This document shows positions 1 to 4,757 of a DNA stretch of 7,847 nucleotides, piece by piece. The notes beneath the pieces were generated by a model that was not told the DNA's origin, searched no databases, and worked only from the letters and a program-made list of their open reading frames with translations. This DNA comes from Spirochaetaceae bacterium (GTDB lineage Bacteria; Spirochaetota; Spirochaetia; SZUA-6; Fen-1364): NCBI GenBank assembly GCA_003141795.1, contig PLNO01000103.1, forward strand, positions 1-7,847. Direction: 5' to 3'. Every line of letters begins with the position of its first letter. Position 1 is the stretch's first letter. The position numbers and the translations under genes were made by a program.

Positions 1-705
1 CGTCTTTGTCGCCGCCTCCCGGCTCGAAGGCCCCGAGAGGAGCTGCGCCTGAGCCTCGATCATCGCGTTCTCGACGCTCCCGTACGCGGAGGCGGAGGCG
101 CTGCGCACCGCCCCTTCCGCCGCGGGCCACGCCTCGGTGAAAGCCTGCAGGGACGCGGAGGCAGCCGTGCCGTCCCCCCGGCGCAGGCTGTCGCGCGTCT
201 CCTCGAGGAGGCTCATGAGATCCTGGATCGACGCGGCGGCGGTCGCAGGACCGGGAACCGCGGCAACGGCGCCTTGCAGCGCTGACCCGCCCGGTGCTGC
301 CGTCGGCGTGCCTGCGGCAGCACCGCGGATCGCCTCCTGTATCCCCCCGACGGCCGCGGCCGCGAGGGCGAAGTCCGCGGGTGAGGCGTGCACCGCGGCG
401 CGGGCCTGGGCAATGCCCGTCTCGATGCGCCCGTAGCGTGACGCGTCCGCGGCGCGCACGCCGTCCTCGACGCGATCCCACTCCTCGTCGAGGAGCTTCA
501 ACGCCGCATCCGCACCAGCCTGGTCGGATGCGCGAATTTTCTCACCGGCCTGCGATGCGCGCGCGGCAAGCGTGGCAAGACCCGGCGCGGCGCCGCCCGT
601 CTTCGTTCCCGTCGATCCGGCCTGCGCGGCAAGGGGGAATCCCACCGCCAGGCACAGCACCATGCACAATCCGAGGGTCGCCATCGACCCTGAACGATTC
701 GCCAT
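1..705 (-). CDS. Secreted N-terminal part of a probable FTR1-family (EfeU-like) iron permease, partial
   Basis: 235 codons are visible and the C-terminus lies beyond the left edge. The product begins with a signal peptide (hydrophobic stretch about residues 9-27, likely cleavage after AQA at 29). Two tandem helical repeats follow, about residues 45-105 and 158-224. Both share W-x3-E, then VR, then Y-x3-E: W76/E80/Y91/E95 and W193/E197/Y208/E212. This pattern is known from the extracytoplasmic domain in front of the membrane part of many FTR1-family iron permeases. A permease is inferred, because no membrane domain is inside the window. The gene follows the EfeO-type lipoprotein gene by 30 bp on the same strand, matching the EfeU/EfeO pairing. 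I chose ATG at 705 because AAGGA lies 6 nt upstream; an in-frame ATG at 720 has no such site. The linker at 126-158 is rich in Ala, Gly and Pro. Alternative: a stand-alone periplasmic iron-binding protein. Confidence 0.6.
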   Translation of the reverse strand, partial: MANRSGSMATLGLCMVLCLAVGFPLAAQAGSTGTKTGGAAPGLATLAARASQAGEKIRASDQAGADAALKLLDEEWDRVEDGVRAADASRYGRIETGIAQARAAVHASPADFALAAAAVGGIQEAIRGAAAGTPTAAPGGSALQGAVAAVPGPATAAASIQDLMSLLEETRDSLRRGDGTAASASLQAFTEAWPAAEGAVRSASASAYGSVENAMIEAQAQLLSGPSSREAATKT

Positions 706-706
706 T

Positions 707-717
707 CTCCGTCCTTT
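707..717 (-). promoter_or_regulatory. Shine-Dalgarno site deciding the start at 705
   Basis: On the minus strand this reads AAAGGACGGAG. The AAGGA part sits 6 nt before the ATG at 705. It lies inside the reading frame that would begin at the alternative ATG at 720, so it favours the shorter protein. Confidence 0.6.
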
Positions 718-735
718 CATTTCAGCTCTGTTCGA

Positions 736-1587
736 TCACTGTCCGTCCGACAGGAGGCCAGCGATGCGGGAGAGTGAATCGGCCAGAGCATCCACGTCGC
801 TTCCCAGGCTCCGGGTCTGATCCGAGGCCAGAGTTTCATAGGATACGTACAGGGCGCCGTTCCTGTGGACGGACAGCTCGGCCTGCAGCTTGCCGAACCC
901 CGCCTCGATGCGGCGCGCAAGCTCCGGATCCCGTGCCGCCACGGGCCCGGAGACGAGCAAGTAGATCTCCAGGGAGCCGTCGACGTTGGCGGCAAAATCG
1001 GAGAGGTCAGTGTGCGAATAGCGGTCCTCTTCACCGGTGAGCTTGGTGGAGGCCACCTCGTTCATGAGCTCCACCGCTCCTGTGAGAAGGGAATCGATCG
1101 TAAACGGGACAGTCTCCACCCGGGCCCTGAGGAGGGTGACGTCGTCCACGAGGAGCCGCGCGAACCTGTCGAGGTCCTGGTCGGAGCCGCCCTTCCACAG
1201 AAGCTTTTCGATCCGGTGGAACCCCCTCCACTCGGCGTCGGGTACGTCCCCCTCACGGCCGTCGATCTTCGCGTCCATCACGCCCAGCGCCTCGGCCACA
1301 GGCTCGATGCGCTCGTAGTACACACGTGCGGGCGCGTAGAGCTCGCGTCCGCGATCGACGTCGCCCGCCACGAGCACTTCGGCGAAAGCCCGTGCCGCCT
1401 TCACCAGTGCGTCGCTCTGAGCGACGAGGTAGCCGCGGTACTCCCCGATGATGCGTTGTTTCGCGGCGCTTGGAAGACCTGACACCGGCGCTGCCGCGGC
1501 GGGACGGCGCCCGCTGCAGCCCGACAACAGGACGACGAAGGCAAGGAGGCTCGCGGCCCCCACAGCCGTGACAGATCGTACACTCAT
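736..1587 (-). CDS. efeO: EfeO/EfeM-type imelysin-like (M75) iron-uptake lipoprotein
   Basis: 283 aa. A lipoprotein signal peptide ends in the lipobox L-S-G-C with the acceptor Cys24. The rest is one imelysin/M75 domain (about 45-280) with hallmarks of EfeO: YERIEP at 91-96, GFHRIEK at 122-128 containing the HxxE metal motif (H124, E127), and EEDRYSHTDL followed by ANVDG at 186-204. EfeO proteins act on the outer side of the inner membrane and are thought to pass iron to the EfeU permease. E. coli EfeO has an N-terminal cupredoxin domain; this protein lacks it and so resembles the short EfeM/Algp7 form. The frame can be extended to a TTG at 1599, but ATG at 1587 is preferred because GAGGA lies about 5 nt upstream. 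The next gene downstream encodes the likely permease partner. The gene diverges from the DtxR regulator gene, so iron control is likely. The family is clear; the exact EfeO versus EfeM name is less so. Confidence 0.88.
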   Translation of the reverse strand: MSVRSVTAVGAASLLAFVVLLSGCSGRRPAAAAPVSGLPSAAKQRIIGEYRGYLVAQSDALVKAARAFAEVLVAGDVDRGRELYAPARVYYERIEPVAEALGVMDAKIDGREGDVPDAEWRGFHRIEKLLWKGGSDQDLDRFARLLVDDVTLLRARVETVPFTIDSLLTGAVELMNEVASTKLTGEEDRYSHTDLSDFAANVDGSLEIYLLVSGPVAARDPELARRIEAGFGKLQAELSVHRNGALYVSYETLASDQTRSLGSDVDALADSLSRIAGLLSDGQ

Positions 1588-1604
1588 CTGATTCCTCAAG
1601 GGAT

Positions 1605-1634
1605 ATCTTGACTATTTTAGTCAGATATTGTCAA
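1605..1634 (-). promoter_or_regulatory. Possible promoter of the efeO-type gene
   Basis: On the minus strand TTGACA (1634-1629) is a perfect -35 match. With an 18-bp spacer the -10 would be CAAGAT (1610-1605), only 3 of 6 bases. A better -10-like hexamer, TAAAAT, lies at 1619-1614 inside the 15-bp palindrome, but its -35 partner is poor. The leader would be very short, about 11 nt in the first case. Confidence 0.4.
1609..1623. promoter_or_regulatory. Perfect inverted repeat TGACTA-TTT-TAGTCA, candidate operator of the efe arm
   Basis: Two perfect 6-bp arms flank a 3-bp centre. The site overlaps the candidate -10 region of the leftward gene, where a bound dimeric repressor would block initiation. 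An outer, looser pair CTTGAC (1607-1612) and GTCAAG (1630-1635) surrounds it. Binding by the adjacent DtxR-family regulator is inferred, not shown. Confidence 0.5.
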
Positions 1635-1660
1635 GAGTTTATGAGGATTAAACCAGTTAA

Positions 1661-1680
1661 CACGTATGAAGTAATACGTG
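1661..1680. promoter_or_regulatory. Perfect 7-bp inverted repeat CACGTAT-N6-ATACGTG
   Basis: The arms at 1661-1667 and 1674-1680 are exact reverse complements with a 6-bp spacer. The site lies about 30 bp upstream of the -35 of the feo-arm promoter and about the same distance upstream of the -35 candidate of the efe arm, which would suit an activator or a second repressor. Its sequence differs from the other palindrome, so it may bind a different protein. Confidence 0.45.
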
Positions 1681-1710
1681 GGAAAAATCGCGAAAAAAGT
1701 TTCATCCCGC

Positions 1711-1739
1711 TTGACACGCATTTCGTACTGCCTTATGAT
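1711..1739 (+). promoter_or_regulatory. Sigma70-type promoter of the DtxR-feoB operon
   Basis: TTGACA at 1711-1716 (6 of 6) and TATGAT at 1734-1739 (5 of 6) are separated by an ideal 17 bp. Transcription should begin near 1746, within the DtxR-box-like sequence, giving a leader of roughly 47 nt. Confidence 0.75.
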
Positions 1740-1744
1740 GTCAC

Positions 1745-1770
1745 TTAGTTAATCCTAATATATCTGTTAA
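1745..1770 (+). promoter_or_regulatory. DtxR-box-like operator over the feo transcription start
   Basis: TTAGTTAATCCTAA (1745-1758) has TTAG/CTAA ends and matches the left 14 bases of the DtxR/IdeR consensus (TTAGGTTAGCCTAA) at 11 positions. It is followed by ATATCTG and TTAA. It covers the expected start of transcription, a typical place for iron-dependent repression. This suggests autoregulation by the gene that follows. Confidence 0.5.
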
Positions 1771-1792
1771 GGGCTCCGAAAAGGGAGGGCTC

Positions 1793-2446
1793 ATGGAATC
1801 AGCGATCGTCGAGGAATATCTCGAGGCGATCTACAAGCTGCAAAACGGGGAAAAACCGCTCGGTACGACCGAGATCGGCAAGGCCCTGAGCGTGTCGCCT
1901 CCCTCCGCCGACCAGATGATGAACAGGATGGCGGAGAAGGGTCTTGTGGCGCGCAGCAGGGACAGCGGCATTCGGCTCACGCCGAACGGGGAGAAGGCGG
2001 CTCTGCGGCTCATCCGCAAACACCGGCTTTCGGAACGTTTTCTCGTGGACGTGCTCGGGCTGGACTGGAAGGACGTGCACGACGAGGCGTGCAAGTTCGA
2101 GCACATCCTCTCCCCCGAGGTCGAGTCGCGCATGGACGAGATGTTGAAGAAGCCCGCCACCTGCCCGCACGGCCACCCGATTCCCGACACCGACGGGCAC
2201 GTTTCACAGGAGCCGGTCACGCCCCTGAGCGACCTCGCGCAGGGCAGTGTGGCGGTGATCGCGCGCATCGCGGAGGAGAAGCGGGATCTGCTGGAGTATC
2301 TGGCGACGCTCGGCATGATGCCCGGGCGCACGGTGCACGTCGAGCAGATCGCGCCGTTCAAGGGCCCGATGCTCGTGCGCATCGAAGGGGCGAGCTACGC
2401 GCTGGGCCGGGAGATCGCCCAGAAAATCCTGGTGAAGGAGCGGTAG
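1793..2446 (+). CDS. DtxR-family metal-dependent transcriptional regulator with C-terminal FeoA-like domain
   Basis: 217 aa. The N-terminal winged-helix DNA-binding domain (about 1-65; recognition region around SVSPPSADQMMNRM, 33-46) leads into the metal-binding dimerisation domain (about 66-130). Ligands align without gaps to C. diphtheriae DtxR, offset by 2: H77, E81 and H96 for one site; C100, E103 and H104 for the other. The DtxR Met10 position is Glu8 here. CPHGHPIP at 124-131 is a family signature. Residues 142-217 form a FeoA/SH3-like domain, with LSDLAQG, LGMMPG and the APFKGP turn. DtxR proteins bind operators when loaded with Fe(II) or Mn(II) and repress metal uptake. The ATG at 1793 follows AGGGAGGG. 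feoB starts 2 bp after the stop codon, so the two genes are surely co-transcribed and probably translationally coupled. Control of feoB, itself and the divergent efe genes is inferred from position and the operator-like sites upstream. Alternative: an MntR-like manganese sensor, less likely here. Confidence 0.92.
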   Translation: MESAIVEEYLEAIYKLQNGEKPLGTTEIGKALSVSPPSADQMMNRMAEKGLVARSRDSGIRLTPNGEKAALRLIRKHRLSERFLVDVLGLDWKDVHDEACKFEHILSPEVESRMDEMLKKPATCPHGHPIPDTDGHVSQEPVTPLSDLAQGSVAVIARIAEEKRDLLEYLATLGMMPGRTVHVEQIAPFKGPMLVRIEGASYALGREIAQKILVKER

Positions 2447-2448
2447 AC

Positions 2449-4476
2449 ATGGCGCAGTCCTGTCATGGTGTGGTCAATCAGCTCCGTGGGCACACGGATT
2501 ACCTCTTCGCCCTTGCCGGCAATCCGAACGTCGGCAAGTCGTCGATGTTCAACGCGCTCACCGGTACGGGTGTCGTCACGGCGAACTATCCGGGCAAGAC
2601 GGTGGAGATCAACGCGGCAACGACGCGCCTGGACGACCTCTCCATCGGTCTGGTCGATCTCCCCGGCACCTACGCGCTGGGCGCGATCTCCGAGGACCAG
2701 TGGGTGGCACGTCAGGGCATCCTCGACGGCCGGCCCGACGTGGTCATCGTGATCCTCGACGCGACGAACCTCTCCCGCAACCTCTACATGCTCCTCCAGC
2801 TCCTCGACATGGGATTCCCCGTGGTCGCCTCGCTCAACCTCTACGATCAGGCGAAGAAGAAGGGGATCGCGATCGACGTGCAGAGGCTCTCCGCGCTTCT
2901 GGGCGTGCCCATCATCCCCACCGTCGCCACAAAAGGCGAAGGGCTCCGCACGCTCATGGCGGCCGCGGTGAGCGCGGCAAACGCCGTCATGGAAGGTTCG
3001 GGTGATGCGGGCAGGGGCACGCCGCCCCGCTATAGCGCGGACATCGAGTCGGCCGTGACCGCACTCGAGCGCGTCGTGGCGGGCCCACTCGGGGAAGGAT
3101 TCCCCCGGATCAGCGCGCGCGGCCTCTCCCTGCTTCTCCTGGAGAACGACGCCCAGTTCGTGAAGACCGCGCGCCAGTCCCCCGCTGCTGATCGGATAGC
3201 CGCCGCGGTGGCAGCCGGGTCAGAGCGGATCGGCGGGGACGCCGGCATGCGCATCATCGGCGAGAGGCATGCGCTGGCGGTCTCCATCACCGAACAGGCC
3301 TGCGCCGGCGGGAAGGAGCATGAGCTCGTCTCCCAGCGCCTCTGGCGTCTCACCACCGCGCCTCTCACCGGCATCCCCATCCTCCTTGCTACCCTGGCCG
3401 GAGTCTTCGCGTTCCTCTTCATCGTGGGGGATTTTCTCGCGCGGCAATTCAGCGCACTGTGGGCCGCGACCCTCTCCCCGCTCATCCAGTCCGGCATCCA
3501 CGCCGTTGCGGGAAACGGGGTGATCGCGAAGATCCTCATCTGGGGGCCTGACGCGGGCATCGAGGCAGCTCTTGCCGTCGGCATCCCCTACGTACTTACC
3601 TTCTACTTCCTCCTGGCCTTCCTGGAAGACAGCGGGTACCTCAACTCGGTGGCGTTCCTCGCCGATTCGCTCATGCACAAGTTCGGCCTGCACGGCAGGG
3701 CGATCATCCCCCTGGTTGCCGGGGCGGGCTGCAACGTTCCCGCCATCATCGGCACGCGCGTTCTCAGCACGAAGCGGGAGCGCACCATCGCGAGCACGCT
3801 GATCGTGCTGGTCCCCTGCAGCGCCCGTACCGCGGTGATCCTCGGCGCGCTTGCCGGTCTTGCCGGCTGGCAGTACGGGATCGCCGTTTTCCTCATCCTC
3901 GGGGTGCTCATCTTCTTCGTGGGCCTGGGGCTCAACAAGGTGATGCCCGGTGAGACCACGGGCCTCGTCATGGAGATGTTCCCCTTCCGCATGCCGTCAC
4001 TTTCGAACGTGGGGATGAAGACGTGGCAGCGGTTCAAGGACTTCATCTTCGTGGCGACCCCGATCGTTCTGGCGGGGAGCCTGCTCCTGGGGGCGCTCTA
4101 CGAGACGGGCTGGATGTGGAAGCTCTCCGCCCCGCTCGCCCCCATCATGGAGGGCTGGCTCGGCCTCCCCGCCGTCGCCGGCCTCACCCTCATCTTCGCC
4201 GTGCTGCGCAAGGAGCTCGCGTTGCAGCTCCTCCTCACGCTTGCCATCATGCGCTACGGCCCGGGCGCAAAAAATCTTCTCACCTTCATGGGCCCGCACC
4301 AGCTCTTCGTGTACGCCATCGTCAACTCGATCTACATCCCCTGCATCGCCACCGTCGCTGCGCTGGGCAAGGAGCTGGGCTGGAAGCGCTCCGCGGCCAT
4401 CACGGCGTTCACCCTCGCCCTGGCGCTCCTCGTCGGGGGCGGGGCGAACTGGGCGCTGAAAGCGTTCGGGGTCTGA
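2449..4476 (+). CDS. feoB: Ferrous iron transporter FeoB
   Basis: 675 aa, at the short end for the family. It imports Fe(II) across the inner membrane. The N-terminal G domain shows G1 GNPNVGKSS (24-32), switch I NYPGKTVE (46-53, candidate G2 Thr51), G3 DLPG (70-73), G4 NLYD (130-133) and a G5 region around 160-165. A helical linker (about 195-300) follows, then about eight to ten membrane segments from 308 to 668. The FeoB gates are present: GCNVPAI (427-433), with PCSAR (456-460) after it, and the late YIPCIATVAAL (629-639). The frame is open far upstream, to 2089, but that stretch overlaps the regulator gene. The ATG at 2449 is right because AAGGAG (2435-2440) lies 8 nt before it and homology begins there. 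It sits between the DtxR/FeoA fusion gene and a small Cys-rich gene. No stand-alone feoA or feoC is present. Iron repression through the upstream operator is likely. Confidence 0.96.
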   Translation: MAQSCHGVVNQLRGHTDYLFALAGNPNVGKSSMFNALTGTGVVTANYPGKTVEINAATTRLDDLSIGLVDLPGTYALGAISEDQWVARQGILDGRPDVVIVILDATNLSRNLYMLLQLLDMGFPVVASLNLYDQAKKKGIAIDVQRLSALLGVPIIPTVATKGEGLRTLMAAAVSAANAVMEGSGDAGRGTPPRYSADIESAVTALERVVAGPLGEGFPRISARGLSLLLLENDAQFVKTARQSPAADRIAAAVAAGSERIGGDAGMRIIGERHALAVSITEQACAGGKEHELVSQRLWRLTTAPLTGIPILLATLAGVFAFLFIVGDFLARQFSALWAATLSPLIQSGIHAVAGNGVIAKILIWGPDAGIEAALAVGIPYVLTFYFLLAFLEDSGYLNSVAFLADSLMHKFGLHGRAIIPLVAGAGCNVPAIIGTRVLSTKRERTIASTLIVLVPCSARTAVILGALAGLAGWQYGIAVFLILGVLIFFVGLGLNKVMPGETTGLVMEMFPFRMPSLSNVGMKTWQRFKDFIFVATPIVLAGSLLLGALYETGWMWKLSAPLAPIMEGWLGLPAVAGLTLIFAVLRKELALQLLLTLAIMRYGPGAKNLLTFMGPHQLFVYAIVNSIYIPCIATVAALGKELGWKRSAAITAFTLALALLVGGGANWALKAFGV

Positions 4477-4487
4477 GAAGGCGCGCG

Positions 4488-4664
4488 ATGTGGGGAAGAA
4501 CGAGGACCCCGACCGCCCCGACCGAGGCACGGCCCGTGCAGTGCCCCCTCTGCGGCAACAGGTTCGACGCCAACAAGGCTGAAGCGTGCGCCTCCTGCCC
4601 CGCCCTCCTCAGGGGCTGCGGGATGGTGTCCTGCCCGCGCTGTGGGCACGAGTTCCCGAAGTAG
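4488..4664 (+). CDS. Small Cys-rich (zinc-ribbon-like) protein following feoB
   Basis: 58 aa, no signal peptide or membrane segment. Seven cysteines occur in the last 40 residues: CPLC (19-22), C34 and C37 in CASC, C44, and CPRC-GHEF (49-55). The first and last CxxC pairs look like zinc-ribbon knuckles; the middle cysteines could hold a second metal. I recall similar small CPxCG...CPxCG proteins beside feo genes in anaerobes, but the function is not known to me. An accessory or metal-sensing role for FeoB is only a guess. The gene begins 11 bp after the feoB stop with GAGAAGG upstream of its ATG, so it is part of the operon. The protein ends abruptly at GHEFPK. The next frame continues with a plausible helical tail, so the gene may be shortened (see 4665-4713). 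Confidence 0.72.
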   Translation: MWGRTRTPTAPTEARPVQCPLCGNRFDANKAEACASCPALLRGCGMVSCPRCGHEFPK

Positions 4665-4713
4665 CGCCGTGCCGCGCCACATGCTGGAGAAGATGATCAA
4701 AGAGGTGATATAG
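4665..4713 (+). other. Possible out-of-frame C-terminal tail of the Cys-rich protein
   Basis: After the stop codon at 4662-4664, the neighbouring frame stays open to TAG at 4711-4713. It reads SAVPRHMLEKMIKEVI, an amphipathic helix-like tail. Removing one base near 4662 would join it directly to GHEFPK. Read alone it could also be a 10-codon open frame from ATG 4681 with no good ribosome site. This could be a natural frameshift, a sequencing error or chance. Confidence 0.3.
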
Positions 4714-4744
4714 CGCCCGCGCGGCCGGCAGGCCCCGATGCCCG

Positions 4745-4757
4745 CCCCGTCACGGGG
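4745..4757. terminator. Weak hairpin at the convergent end of the feo operon and the peptidase gene
   Basis: CCCCG-TCA-CGGGG forms a 5-bp GC stem with a 3-base loop, extendable by a G-T and a C-G pair. The loop contains the stop codon of the minus-strand peptidase gene. No run of T follows on either strand, so intrinsic termination is doubtful. No better terminator is visible in 4665-4749. Confidence 0.2.

Larger units (their letters stand above)
1588..1792. promoter_or_regulatory. Divergent control region between the efe and feo arms
   Basis: This 205-bp gap is markedly AT-rich compared with the genes around it and drives transcription both ways. It holds a strong plus-strand sigma70 promoter, a weaker minus-strand one, two perfect inverted repeats, a DtxR-box-like sequence, and two short motifs repeated in mirrored orientation. 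TTAATCCT occurs at 1749-1756 on plus and 1644-1651 on minus. ATATCTG occurs at 1760-1766 on plus and 1622-1628 on minus. Control by the neighbouring DtxR-type protein is inferred. Confidence 0.75.

Noticed and set aside
294..1482. Long plus-strand open frames over the efe arm
   Set aside because: They are Arg/Pro-rich or otherwise unstructured translations opposite genes with clear family motifs, so they are shadows.
1588..1599. TTG start at 1599 for the EfeO-type protein
   Set aside because: It would place the GAGGA ribosome site inside the coding region, and it adds only four residues before an already good signal peptide.
2089..2448. Upstream in-frame extension of feoB
   Set aside because: It lies wholly within the regulator gene in another frame and shows no FeoB similarity. 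A ribosome site and ATG are placed correctly at 2449.
3030..4530. Minus-strand open frames across feoB
   Set aside because: No domain or start signal is visible, and the FeoB frame on the other strand carries all conserved motifs.
4714..4757. GC-rich hairpins as a bidirectional terminator
   Set aside because: Stems are only 4-5 bp and no T-run follows on either strand. Kept only as a low-confidence feature.
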